Shown here: positions 1-11,400 of the stretch, piece by piece | How the letters are laid out: every line of letters starts with the position of its first letter | How positions within the stretch are numbered: position 1 is the stretch's first letter | Translations under genes and position numbers: made by a program | Source of the DNA: Zygnema circumcarinatum | Taxonomy: Eukaryota; Streptophyta; Zygnematophyceae; Zygnematales; Zygnemataceae | DNA: 64,000 nt | Direction of reading: 5' to 3' | Assembly (NCBI GenBank): GCA_037447605.1 | Contig: CM074810.1 | Coordinates: 964,880 to 1,028,879, forward strand | The notes under the pieces: model-generated | What the model was told of the DNA's origin: nothing | Seen by the model: only the letters and a program-made list of their open reading frames with translations | Databases searched by the model: none

Positions 1-1010
1 AAGTTTGTGTTTTTATGTGATAGCTGCCTCCAAACGCACTTCAGAATTTTCTACGGAAGCTGGCTTAAAATACTTTATTTTAGGTGCTTTTTCTTCTGGA
101 ATTCTGTTATTTGGTTGCTCTATGATTTACGGATTTACGGGAGTAACCAATTTGGAAGAATTAGCTAAGATTTTTGCAGGATATGGCTTGTACACAAGTT
201 TAGATGCTTCGCTTCCTCTTAGTTTGGCTGGGTCTCAATCCAGTGGTGTGTTTATGGGAATTTTATTTGTAGCAGTAGGTTTTTTATTTAAGATTACTGC
301 AGTTCCTTTTCATATGTGGGCACCCGACGTGTATGAAGGTTCTCCTACTTATGTGACTGCTTTTTTCTCAATTGCACCCAAAATTGCAATTCTAGCTAAC
401 ATGTTACGTGTATTTGTATATAGTGTTTATGATCCAACATGGCAACAACTGTTTGTGTTTTGCAGTATAGCTTCTATGGTGTTAGGTGCTATAGCAGGTC
501 TGGCCCAAAAGAAAGTCAAACGTTTATTAGCTTACAGTTCAATAGGACATGTCGGATACCTTTTAATAGGATTATCTTGTGGTACTATTGAGGGCATTCA
601 ATCATTGTTAATTGGTCTTTTTATTTATGTGTTAATGACTATCAATGTATTCGCAATAGTATTAGCTTTACGTCAAAATCGTTTCAAATATATTTCAGAC
701 TTAAGCGCCTTGGCTAAAACGAATCCCATTTTAGCAATAACGTTGTCTATCACTATGTTTTCCTACGCAGGAATACCGCCCTTAGCCGGTTTTTGCAGCA
801 AATTTGCTTTGTTTTTTGCGGCTTTAGGTAGTGGAGCTTTTTTATTAGCGCTGATCGGAGTAGTTACTAGTGTTATCAGTTGCTTTTATTATATACGCTT
901 TGTCAAAATGATGTACTTTGATACACCTAACACATGGATTCTGTATAAACCAATGGATCGTGAAAAGTCATTGTTATTGGCGGTTACTCTATTAGAAATG
1001 AGTGGCTGGC
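1..1010 (+). pseudogene. nad2: Mitochondrial nad2 fragment (NUMT or assembly join)
   Basis: An open frame from the window edge to the stop at 1019-1021 matches NADH dehydrogenase subunit 2 of respiratory complex I, an inner-mitochondrial-membrane proton-pumping subunit. It covers roughly the last two thirds of the protein, including the conserved ITAVPFHMWAPDVYEGSP and RLLAYSSIGHVGY segments. Homology ends abruptly near 1000-1004, after KSLLLAVT. The remaining C-terminus is replaced by a short unrelated tail that runs into a GA-rich tract. The 5' part lies outside the window. The frame has no stop, frameshift or group II intron over about 330 codons. Base composition is AT-rich, unlike the following exons. 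I read it as a recent transfer of mitochondrial DNA into an intron of the next gene, or as an assembly join. It cannot be a functional nad2 here because both ends are missing or replaced. Confidence 0.85.
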
Positions 1011-1058
1011 TACCTGCCTGAGAGAGAGAGGGAGAGAGAGAGGGAGGGGGCGGTGCAG

Positions 1059-2613
1059 GTGTTGGAGGTGTGCTGTGCGAGGTTGGACGCTGCTCTCTTC
1101 AACGCGGCATTGGACGCGGAGGGGGACCCTGTGGACCCCCGCGCTCTGCCCTTCCCCTGCGGGCAGCTCACCTCCGGGCATGGCCTGCACCTCAAGATGG
1201 CGGTAGATACTCGCCTCCTCGTCGTCATCTTATTCGTCTTTGTTTTCAACGTCGTCTTCTTTCAACTTGATCTTCATCTTCACCTTCATCTTCATTCAGA
1301 ATTGAAGTTGCATTGGGAGAGTAGGTTCAGGATTTTTTTTCGAAGAATGAAGGACAATTGTGGAATATGGTTTGATATCCATTTAAAGTGATATCTTGAA
1401 CCTGGATTGCGTTTATGTGCCTGCAAATGAGTAGAGCTGTAGTATCCTTCTCCCTCGTTCACCTTAATCACTCCCTCTAATCACTCTCCTACATTTCACT
1501 CCCTCTCACCCTCTCTCTCTCTCTCTCCCCACCTCACTCTCTCTCTCTCTCACTCTCTCCGCACCTTCTGCAGGTCTCCACCTGGTCAGACGCCCTCGCC
1601 GAAGCACTCGACGCCCCTCTCTCCCGCCCCTCTCCTCTCCCCTCTCACACCCCAAACAATACAAAGCACCCCTCTTGGCTGCCTGATACTCCCGACCTCT
1701 TCTCTATGGATCTTCCATCTCCCAGTGACATGACGCCACCAATGTCACAGACTGACGAAGGAAACACCCCTTACTCTGAACCCTTCCCTTACCTTCGAGC
1801 CATGGCTGACCTCCTCATACTCCCCAAAGCCCTCCTGTCAGATCACAGCTTCAGAAAAGAGGTCTGCGGACCCCTCAGTCTTCATCTCGTGAGGAAGATC
1901 ATCTATCTCTTTGCTCCCGATGGGGCGGAGGCGGGCAGAGACTATGTATCCCCAGCCTTGCTCGCTACAATCAACGCTGAGGTGAGCCGGAATTGATATT
2001 CATTTGTCATTCACATGCTTCCGCATGAGTTCCGAAGTTTCTCACGAGAGTTTGAAGGGTGTCTATAGTGTCGTCAATTTTCTTCCGTCTCCTCGTTTCA
2101 GATTCAGATTAGACAAGATGCTGTAGGCCAAAAAAGGTCTTCTTCTGCTTTCATTTCTTAACTTTCCTGCAAAAAATGCAGGTTCGAGTGAAGTCAAAGT
2201 CGAAGACTGCGGGCAGTCAGAAGGATACCATGAAGGCGCCTCTGCCCGACACATCGTATGTGGCTCCAACCTCGCAGGCTGTACGGAAAATGTTGAGGTC
2301 CTTGGGAGAGGACGGAGGAGGAGGAGGAGGAGGAGGGTGGGGGGGAGTGATGGAGGATGGGGAAGAGAGTGATGAGGATATGAAGACTCTTGAAAGCTGT
2401 CTGGACATGCTTGGAAGCAGCAGCAGCTTTCCAGCGACCCCTTCCTCCAACACAGAAGTAAATGTTAAATCGGAAGACTCCCTGCGGCCTTCAGTCGTCC
2501 ACAAGCCGCAGAAGCTGCGGAGATATACTCTGCTGCGGGAGATGTGGGGGGGCAGCCCCTGCAGGAGATCAGCATCAAGTCCGAACATTCTAAAGCTTAA
2601 CTTGTCTGAGTAA
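1059..2613 (+). CDS. EEIG1/EHBP1-type (NT-C2) plant protein, C-terminal exons
   Basis: Three exons are readable: 1059-1202, 1574-1981 and 2182-2613 (stop TAA). All join in phase 0 with GT-AG sites. The translated order is a segment beginning VLEVCCARLDAALFNAAL, a segment around FPYLRAMADLLILPK and KEVCGPLSLHLVRKIIYLFAPD, then a low-complexity tail (glycine run and acidic stretch near 2310-2380). These motifs match the C-terminal helical region of plant proteins that carry an N-terminal EEIG1/EHBP1 C2 domain (NT-C2), which resembles a myosin DIL-type fold. The family is thought to act in organelle positioning or membrane-cytoskeleton contact, but its biochemistry is not settled. The N-terminal C2 part is not in the window. 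Immediately upstream is mitochondrial DNA, and the first acceptor lacks a pyrimidine tract, so this copy may be truncated. Confidence 0.72.
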
Positions 2614-3437
2614 GGAGGAATTCTAGGTTTTAGAGTTTAGGGTTTCAACTTCCGGAATTAGGGTTTAAAATTGCAGACCTCAGCTAATGGGTGCGAGGCC
2701 GAATGATGATGTTTTTAGCTGCCAGGCATCGCCAGGCACTTTTGGCCTGTTAGAATGAAGTGAAGGGGGGTTGTAAAGAGTATCGTGGGGAGAGGTTCAA
2801 GGTTTGAGGAAGGCCAAAGGCAGAATAAGTATCGTGCAAAGCACGCAAAGGAGCCTTAGCTCGTTGGGATGCAGAAAGATCACATGTGAAGTGCAATAAG
2901 CGATGACTTGCAGAGTATCCCTTTTGGGTATTGGGAGCAGCTCCTCTATGCCGCAATTCCGGTTTTAGGGCGTGCAGAGTTTGGAGCCGCTTTGGCTTGG
3001 ACAAGGGAGTGTGTTCCGAAACATTTCCAGGAAGGGCTTTGGAAGCTCTGTATCCTCCTCTGAAAGAAAAAAAATACTATGTATAACAAGCCTGATCTCG
3101 TAGATTCATGTGGCAAATGGTGTTTTCCTTTTAGATTTTGATTTTTTAAAGTCAGGCACACAATCACATATGCTACACTAGAAAAACGTAGTCACAGCCA
3201 CAATGTGAGTAAAATAAAATATTGCAAGCTCCTGTTTCCAACAAAAATGTCAAATGAGCTCAGCAGCTCCTCAGAAGGCAAGTTTTCCTTGCCCTTCCTT
3301 GTTCTAAGGTAGGAATAAAAAAAGAATTGGTGAAAGGTACTGCTAATTGTAGGCAAAGGCAACCAAAGGCTCGTCAATGTTGAATCCTTTTGCAGTACAT
3401 AAAGCTTAAGGGGCTGCAATTCGAGTCTTCCTCACTT
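2614..3437. other. Intergenic spacer between convergent genes
   Basis: This spacer lies between two 3' ends: the C2-type gene on the plus strand and the rubredoxin gene on the minus strand. It probably holds both 3' UTRs. Near 2628-2668 there are two degenerate TTTAGGGTTT-like telo-box words. I see no supported coding region. Confidence 0.5.
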
Positions 3438-5446
3438 CTAGAGCTGCGAATTGAAGTAGGCGGCTACTCCTATGAGGCCGACGAATATAGCGCCGATCAG
3501 CGCTGGCAAAGCGGCCCTGCAACACAAGCGGATCCGTCGAATAATTCAATAACAATAGAAAGAGTGAGAGTAGGGGAGGAGGGGGAAGAGAGGGAGGGGG
3601 AGAGACGAGAGAAGGGAATTCACTATATCATTTCATTTGTGTCATCATTACTAACATTTCCATTCTACTATTGTTGATCACCAACGAGGTCTCTGCCACA
3701 AAAGCGGCTGCAAAGACCAAGGGAGCTAATTGGTGAAAAGACCCACCCCACAGCTGCGTCCTGCTTCTTCAACTCCTCCTTGCGTGATTTCCTCACAGAA
3801 AGGTCATTTGCATTCTTTGCCACCGGAGCATCATATGGCTTGAACCTTCGTTTTGGTGCCTGACAGACTGCACGAGCCTGGAAAACCGGTCAGTTCCAAT
3901 CTTAAGGCCCGCTTCACCCCATCCGTCCAGGATTAGAGCCCAGCTATATCATTAACTTCGTAGCGATTGAACAGAATTCGACTGGGCTGGTGGTGTTTAA
4001 GGCGCAAACTTTGAAGACAGAATGGACATTTGAAGTGGTTCATTCTTCACCTCTCACAATAGAGTATCTCCCATTAAGCTAATGTGTTTACTATTCTTAC
4101 CAGGGCAACCGTAATCGCTCGTCAACGATTCAAATGGCTTCCTTGGATCATTGTAGATGTACCTGAGCAGAGCGAAATGTACGATGGATGCAAAACACAA
4201 GAAACAATGCACAATAAGATTGGCTTGTCAATTTATCAGTAAGATAAATGTTTGCTCAACAGGTCAGTAACTTTGGTAGTTGTGTATTTGCTTCATTGAG
4301 GAGAGAAAAATGGACAAATTTTGACGAAGATACTACTATGAGCATTTTGTCAATCTACGAGTGAGATTGCCGACAGGCAAAAAAAAATGTTAGAAGGGCG
4401 GTGGAGTGAGCAACATGATTGATGCCTTACAGCGTTAACTCAAAAACCCAAAAAGCTGATTCAAATCGTTTTCAATTCTTAAGGCTTTGCCGTTTGTTTT
4501 CTACATACTACGCTCAGAATAACATGCACGTATGCTCGAGAGAAGCCCTAACCAATCTTAGATTGGCTTAGTTTGCAACTTATGGCATCGATCCTATAAG
4601 CTTCACCATAACGCTCTAGCTGGGAATAAGGCACGCGCTCATACTCTCCCAGATAAGTCTAAAAGCAATAGGAAGGCCCGCATTTGAACAGTTCTAGACA
4701 AAAATCGTCTACTATTGAACAGAGAAGTCAAAATAAGTTTAGACGATTTCAATACGTGAAGAAGAATAAGAGTGTACTCATCATGCTTATCCTTACACTT
4801 CCGGAAATCAGACACTATGTGTGTGGATTTTTTTATCACTTAAGCAACGCAATTGCAGCATTCAAAAATCTAGGCTCGAATCAGTGGTGGCGAGTGGTCA
4901 AGTTAATACTTTTGCAGTGCAGGAGCCCACCAGCATCCACTGCATACTGAAAACTTTGCAATTGATGAGCTCTGCAGCTACTGCTGCATCATAACTTCAT
5001 CAAGCAGTGGCCAACGTACACAGCCAGAAATCCGAAGCACCTTAAACTTAACTTCCAACGTGAATATAGGAATCTTCTGAATCCAGACTGCAACTTTCTT
5101 TTTTAGGAACATCTACCAAGCATGCAAACGACCAATCCTGCATTCGCTGTGCTGCAACACACCAGCCTTCTCCCTGCCTCTCTCCTCTCTCTTTCACATC
5201 TCACCCGCAGTCCCTGCAGATGTACGGTGCAGTCCGCGCCTGCATGACCGTCCTCCCCCCGCCGTGCCCGACCGCGAGTTGCAGCTCCGCCGCACCCTTC
5301 ACAGAAGCCGAGCTCCTGAGCGCGCCGCTGCTTGCCGCGCGTCCCAGCCTGCGCGCTTCATCGTCGAGCCGCGGCGCGCGTGCGGGCGCGCAGGCGGCAG
5401 CGGAGGCGGAGGCGGAGGCGGCGAGCAGGGCCTGCGCAGCCGCCAT
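3438..5446 (-). CDS. RBD1: Plastid rubredoxin with C-terminal membrane anchor (RBD1/ENH1 type)
   Basis: Four exons on the minus strand: 5446-5205, 4162-4101, 3867-3747 and 3516-3438. All junctions are GT-AG and in phase, giving 167 aa. Residues 1-60 are Ala/Ser/Arg-rich and look like a chloroplast transit peptide. The rubredoxin fold follows, with iron ligands CRDC (Cys77, Cys80) and CPVC (Cys100, Cys103), then APKRRFKPY. A charged linker and one C-terminal transmembrane helix ending in FNSQL complete it. Known relatives bind one Fe atom in thylakoid membranes; RBD1 is needed for photosystem II assembly. ENH1 relatives also carry a PDZ domain, absent here, so RBD1 is the better label. The start was chosen because it is the first ATG of the transit-peptide frame. 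Upstream lies a GTGACG cluster and purine-rich tracts. Confidence 0.9.
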
Positions 5447-5479
5447 GGCTCCTTGCTTCCTTCTTTCCTGCCGAGTCCG

Positions 5480-5545
5480 AGTGAGGGAGGGAGGGAGGGA
5501 TGAAGGGAGAGAGGGAGAGAGGGAGAGAGGGGGATACGTAGGCCT
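5480..5545. repeat. GGGA/GAGA low-complexity tract
   Basis: Imperfect GAGGGAGG and GAGAGGGA repeats lie just upstream of the rubredoxin start on the opposite strand. In the mRNA sense of that gene the tract is CT-rich, as is common in plant 5' leaders. Confidence 0.7.
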
Positions 5546-5552
5546 GCGCCGC

Positions 5553-5633
5553 CTCGTGACGCGACGTGACCATTACAGACGTGACGTGACGTGAAAAACC
5601 GAGGCAAAGTGTGACGTGATGTGTCGTGACACA
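5553..5633. promoter_or_regulatory. Cluster of GTGACG/TGACGTG motifs upstream of rubredoxin gene
   Basis: Within about 80 bp, the GTGAC core occurs at least seven times, including three back-to-back copies near 5580-5594. TGACG is the core of TGA-type bZIP sites and part of G-box hybrids. The cluster is 107-187 bp upstream of the rubredoxin ATG at 5446, so it is well placed to be a promoter element. Function is inferred from motif and position only. Confidence 0.45.
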
Positions 5634-5679
5634 AACTGTACGGTAAGTAGTAAAGGTCCTCCAGGAGCATGCGAACGCG

Positions 5680-5800
5680 AATTTGGGGGGAAGGAGAGGG
5701 AGTGAGAGCCTGGTGAGGGGCTGGAGTGGGAGGGAGAGGAAGGGAGAGGGAGGGAGAGGGTGGGAGTGGGAGGTAGGGAGAGGGCGGGGGGAATGGGACG
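5680..5800. repeat. GGGAGAGG-type purine tract
   Basis: A purine-rich imperfect repeat of GGGAGAGG and GGGAGTGG words. No coding signal is seen on either strand. The long frames here are by-products of biased composition. Confidence 0.6.
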
Positions 5801-6129
5801 GGGAGACGCACAGTGGCGCTCTTGAAGCGTGCTCGCTCGATCTCTCGACCAAAAAGGAACTAGAAAAATCAAGCAATGGATTCAAGTTCAGTCTGCTTTG
5901 ATCATTTTCTGATTATTGTTATTAGTTTTTGGGAGATAAAAAAAGTAGAACCCAAATAAGAATGAATGCAACAGGATTGCACTCGAAGCAGAAACCAATC
6001 TCCAACTTCTGCACTACGCTGAGTCCGCTTGCAGGAGTGCTTCTTTTACTTCTGCACAAAACTAGTTTGGTTCCATGAAGTTGACGACAGTAGTTAGTCT
6101 GATGAAGTTTTAGCACGACTTGGACATGC

Positions 6130-6440
6130 GGAGGCGGACTCCCGTGCTCTTCCCTCCTCCCTCCTCCCTCTTCCATCCTCCTTCCCTCTTCCCTCCTCCC
6201 TCTTCCTTCCCTCCTCGTCTTCCCTCCTCCCTCGTCTTCCCTCCTACCTCCTCCCTCTCTCTTCCCTGCTCCCTCCTCCCTCCCTCCTCTCTCGTCTCTC
6301 CTTTCTCCTCGTCCCTCCTCCCTCCCCTCCCTCCCCTCCCTCCCCACCATCTCCTCCCGCATCTGCTCTCCTCCCCCCTCCATCCTTCCCCCTCTCCCTC
6401 TCTCCCCCCACCTATCTCTCTCTCTTCCCCCCCTCTTGTA
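6130..6440. repeat. CTCCCTC/CTTCCCTC pyrimidine tract
   Basis: About 300 bp of nearly pure pyrimidine on the plus strand, built from CTCCCTC, CTTCCCTC and CTCTCTC words. Open frames on either strand encode only Pro/Ser/Leu or Gly/Arg/Glu runs. It lies in the spacer between rubredoxin and TOM5. Nothing else is seen in 5801-6872 apart from unique spacer. Confidence 0.75.
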
Positions 6441-6872
6441 ATAGACTCTCTCTTCATACACACATTTCATTGAAAAAAATGTTGAGCGTGCAAAAACGAC
6501 GCAAAGAAAACGTCGGCTTACATATGGTTATGTGAATTATTCACGCACTACGCCTGAAATATTCCTCATGTCGCCTCTAACTCTCTCTCCCTCGCCCTCT
6601 CCATGTATCCTCACTCGGGTCATTCACATGCCCGCCGTGTTTGTATGTTAGAGCCTAAACCTAGGGCCTCTCAGCAACCTTCACTACAAACGCCTGCCCA
6701 TCGTGAGTTCACATTCAAACCGCCTTCACAGTTGAAGCGAATTTGTGAAAGACAGGACAGAAAAAGATTGGATTAGTCGCAAATCAAGCGGTGAGAGTGG
6801 TGGGAGTGGCTCCTCCAAAAGCAATTTTTGATCACCATGTGTTGGCGATGCAGAAGCGGTCCAATCGATACA

Positions 6873-7448
6873 TTAGATGGCCATTACATCTCCAAAATTT
6901 CTCATAAGCAAGACGGCGCCAGCAAACATCGCCACGGCTCTGATGGCTCTCTGCAGAACACTCGACCAATACCACGGTTTAGACTAGCCATCATCTCTGA
7001 CTCCTTCACAGACATTGACGACATGCCAGACACTGAAGTCTCAAACATGGAGCTGAAAAAAGTGTCAAACCACTCTCTCATACCAACAATCTCCTGCTTC
7101 TGCTTCTGTTAAACCGGGCAACAACATCTATTCTGACTGTTGCAGAGTACTGCCGCTTCTCAGTCAGAAAAGTGTAGTCCATTCGCACTCATGGTTCAAG
7201 GCTACGCTACTATAAAATTTCAAGAGTCCAAAAATCAAAAAAATCAATAAATCTCCATAAACAATGCCTGCCAAATAAGGGTAACAGTTTGACGCAGGCC
7301 TGCTCATCTGCCGATCAACACATGCATGCTCCAATGCAAAGCGAGCGCACAGTAAAGAAAGTACCAAGTTGTGAGCCAGCTTTTCCTCGTCGGACGTCTG
7401 AGATATCCAAAACTTCTTCAAGCTTTGGAAAGTAGAAGAAGACGCCAT
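6873..7448 (-). CDS. TOM5: TOM5, small subunit of the mitochondrial outer-membrane translocase
   Basis: Two short exons, 7448-7365 and 6950-6873, join in phase across a GT-AG intron and give 53 aa. The N-terminal half is a charged helix containing FQSLKKFWISQ and DEEKLAHN. The C-terminal half is one membrane helix, RAVAMFAGAVLLMRNFGDV, ending in MAI. Plant TOM5 is about 54 aa with the same plan: a charged cytosolic N-terminus, an FAG..LMRSYGD-type tail anchor, and no cleavable presequence. TOM5 is a small peripheral component of the TOM complex that helps pass precursors to the TOM40 pore. The gene is divergent from the DUF1350 gene, with 975 bp between start codons. Longer frames on both strands here are not genes. 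Confidence 0.85.
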
Positions 7449-8423
7449 GGCCAGAGTTCAAGTTGTTAATTCTCAGCTAGCTTTGACAACAGCCCTCCTT
7501 CAGACTGCTCCACGTTCGACGGGGTTTCTGAAGCAAAAGGGAAACAAATTAGAGGATGGGCGGCATGACAGAGGGTTTGTTTGTAACTCGTTCTGTGAGA
7601 TGCCTGTCAGAAACATTTGACAGTTCAGGAGAGATTTGTTTAACTAACCAACGTGATGTTCAATTCATCAGTAAACCATGATAAGTTTCTGTCCGGCCGA
7701 TTGAGATTTCATGCATCACACGTATGAACGCCAGCAGAGGGAAACAGCGGGAAGGGAGAAAGGGAGGAAAAGTGGAAATTGAGGAAAAAAAATAAAGCAA
7801 ACAGCGGAGACAGAGCAATGAATAAACAACGTAATTCAACGGAAAGGATAGCACTGTGCATGCTCTCTGCACACCCTCTCCCACTCCCACCTCCATGACC
7901 TCCACCCTCTGCCGCGTTGCCTTCTCCCTCTCCTCCCCTCTCCTCTCCTCTTCTCCTCCCCTCTCATCATCCTCTCTCATCCTCTCCCTCTTGCATGGCT
8001 TGAGTGGTCCACTTACCGAGAGGGAGATGTTGCGCCTGCAAGCGAGAGGAGGCGGAGAGAGAGATGATACCGTCTGCAGAAGGGAAGCTCCTGCAGCTGC
8101 TTTGCTCGCTCCATGCCCCCAGTCCCGTTGACGGTCGCGCACAATAGCCCAGCTACACAAATCTGAGAAATTAGCGTTGACAAATTCACATAGAAGTGTT
8201 CGAATATTTACAACTCTATGCACCACAGTTTGAAATTGTTAAAAACTGTAAACGGGTAACCGGAAACTGCGAACTGCGCAGCATGTACCTTGCTTTGCAG
8301 GTCCGCAAGCGGGAGAGGCACGCCTCCTTTTTATGTAGCTCTCTCTCACGCACTCTCAATCTCTCTCTCTCGCGCGGACATTCATGTTGCTTGTCGTCCC
8401 TTCGCCCCTTCTCTCAAGCAGCC
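7449..8423. promoter_or_regulatory. Divergent spacer between TOM5 and DUF1350 genes
   Basis: Start codons lie 975 bp apart on opposite strands, so both 5' leaders and promoters must sit here. A CT-rich block at about 7920-8000 and a CTCTCTC run at 8340-8372 precede the plus-strand start, resembling plant 5' leader pyrimidine tracts. No TATA box was assigned with confidence. Confidence 0.45.
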
Positions 8424-11400
8424 ATGCCAAGCGGAGCTTCGTGTCTGCTGCCTCTTTTCCAGCTTCCAGCACAGAACTTGCCAGGCTTTGCGGTTTGTTC
8501 ACAAGCAACTCAATGCAGCCGTACTAAAGAGAGCTCCTGCGTCGGAGCTTTTCAGAAACTCTCAGTATTTGATAGCGCACAAATCTCTTTCTGCGCTCAA
8601 AGAAAAAGATCCAGCAGCAAGCTGCGAAGGTTGAGAGTGTATGCTGGGCAAGGACCTGTAGGAGGCGATGAGAAAGATACGAAGATTCAGCTTTATGGGA
8701 AAATAGAGAAGTGAGTAAGAGCATATGAGGGGAGGCATGTTAGTTGAAGACGTCAAGAGCGTTTGCTGTTTTTTTTGTTTTTGTTTTTCGGTTTCCTGGA
8801 GCTGAGAATTTACCATCAGACAACTGTCAGTAACGCAGTGAATGGCTGGCTTTCAATTGCTCGGGCTGAATGTAATGCATTTTAACGCATTTTAACGATT
8901 GCTTACCGCATTCAGACTCATCCTGGTCCTCATCCACATTTAAGAGAAACGTCTGACAGCAGATATCTTTCTTTTTGCCCCAGCTGAAAAAAAAGACGTT
9001 ATTTATGTATTGATTGTTTTCTACCGCACTCATTTGAATTTCGACATGCTTGATGGACCATTTTTCTCAACAAATGGCGATGTAGTGCAGTTCTCTAGCC
9101 ATATGTCAGTTATGCTCTAGATACCCCCTTTTGCGCATCAAGTTTGACAAACAGCTTCCTTTTGCCGAATGAAGGCCCCTTTTTGTTGTTTTTAAATTTT
9201 TGTTGCCATGCTTCTCTCTAGCTGTATGTTTTTCTTGTTATTCCTCTTGGCTATAATTCAAGGAGACCGCGGCACGGTCTTTTGTTTTTTGCCTTTTATT
9301 GGCACGTCAAACAATTAGAAGCATCCCTCGAAAGTATCTGGGATGCTCTCCTGCCAGCTCAAGGACTGTGCAATGTTGTTTTGGCGTGTTTAAAATACTC
9401 TACGGCTGCACTGTTTGTTTACACATTCGAAATAAGAGTGATTTGTTTAAGCGAAGGCTGATACAGGCCGTGGTTTTCTTCTGTAGGCTGTTAAATTTCT
9501 CTTGCCAAGAAGAATTTTAGAGTTAACATCATGTGCGGGTGGATGCAGACTCTTTGTGGATTCCGCTAGAGACTTTCAGGGTACGGATGGCGAAGCTGGA
9601 AACTGGCAGAATGTTCAGGTTGGTGATCTTGCAGCCATGACCCCTAAACTTTAGAGTTGGTGCTTACTTTCAGAGTCGGTCTCTGATGAAAGTGCAGCAA
9701 ATTGCTACCGTACAATGGATGCCCGGCGAAGCCCCTCAGCTGATAATGTCATGAGCAGCTTTTGAAGGCACTAATTCTTAGTTTGAAAGTTTAGGATTGC
9801 AGTGCCATCGAAGCTAGGCTGTACTTGTGTGCTGTAAATCGTCTGAGGGCATAGAGTGATACTGATTCGCAGGAGGTTGTGCATTTGGAGAAGCGGAGAC
9901 TCAATCTACTATCCTTTGTTTCTAATGCAGGATTGTTGGGTTCTGATGCCAAGTGTGGGAGATCCCGTAGCTGTAGTTCACTTCATTGGTGGTGCATTCG
10001 TGGGAGCTGCTCCTCAACTCACCTACCGCTTGTTCCTGCAACGTCTTGCGGAGAGGTACATGAAGAATGGAAGGAGCAGACATTGTACTTCAGGAAAGAG
10101 AGGAAATTGTGGACTGCGGAACATGGAGTTTCTCAGCAGAGCTCTTCAAGTTTCTGTCTGCCTCTGTCCTTACAGAACAGTCTATTTTTCGTTCTGATGT
10201 CGTCACTGCTTTTAAAGTGAGAAGCTAGGTCTGTGTTTGTAACTGAAACACAGCTCACCTCCACTTCACTTATCGAGGCCGGTCAACATCGACCCTACTT
10301 TCCTTGTTCTCATTTATGTTCACGTTGGGGGGGAAGCAGGGGATTCGTGATTGTGGCAACACCTTTTGCCAGTGGCTTTGACCACTCTCGTATTGCAGAC
10401 GAAGCTCAATTTAAATTTGAACGATGTGTGCAAGTCCTTGGCAAGGTTTGTGTTTCTTACTCTGCATGCAAGCTGCAGATCAGTCCTTTGAATCTGCATA
10501 CAGTGACCAACTAAACGTACAGCGACTCAATACTGGAAGGCAGTCTCTCACTGGGATGGAGGAAGTTTTCTTGGGAGTGGGTTGCCAGGTAGATCAGCTC
10601 CCCGTTTACGGATTAGGGCATTCCCTGGGAGCCCTCACACATTTGCTTATTGGTGGGCCGGAACATTCACTCGGCCTGAAAGCAAAGGGTCCCATGCAGT
10701 TGGATTGAAGTGGACGGATGCCTTACATTTTCAATGATAACTTACTCTTTCGCTTTACATCTGGTTCTGTGTTAGAGGGCTGATGTAATCCACTTTGATT
10801 ATGACTCACTTCTAGTCAGTGGTTAACTAAATAGCCAATCTTGGCGTTTGAGGCCCTATGACAGCTTGCATGATTTTTGTCCTGATGGCGTACAGGTTCA
10901 AAGTACGCAGTGCAGAGGAATGGTAACATATTTCTTTCCTTCAACAATAAGGTTTGTCAACTAAGCCATTTGGGTTCTTGTTATTGTCGGTTATTAGTCT
11001 TGTTCGTGGTTGCTTCAGCTACCAGCTTCTGCTTATGGCTACAGCTAATTTAAGTAAACCTGCCAGTTGCCGCCTGGTCTTCTCAAACTGAATCAAACAG
11101 AGAGAAAGGAGGATGACCTTTTCACAGTATCACTCCTTCCATAGTTGCAGTATGTGCTGTACTTTGACCATGAACTGCGATGAAGCTTTAGTTTTCTCTC
11201 ACCAAGTTCCGTCTTGTACATACATAAGCAGGGCTGTCATTTTTTGGAAGTAGTTCTTCAATCTCATCCTGGAGGGTACTCACCTTTGGGCAGAGAATGG
11301 TTGCATTTCACCTGCCCAGGAAGCTACTGCCGCCATTCCCCTCTTCTCTCCTGCACTTGTCCCAATGGCTGAACGGTTTGGCCCTCTCATTCGGCAGCTT

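Noticed and set aside
56-1021. A functional mitochondrial nad2 gene
   Set aside because: The C-terminus is replaced and the downstream sequence is nuclear exon; the N-terminal part is outside the window.
5299-5885. Minus-strand frames of 99-175 codons upstream of the rubredoxin gene
   Set aside because: They lie in purine/pyrimidine repeats and overlap the rubredoxin first exon in the wrong frame.
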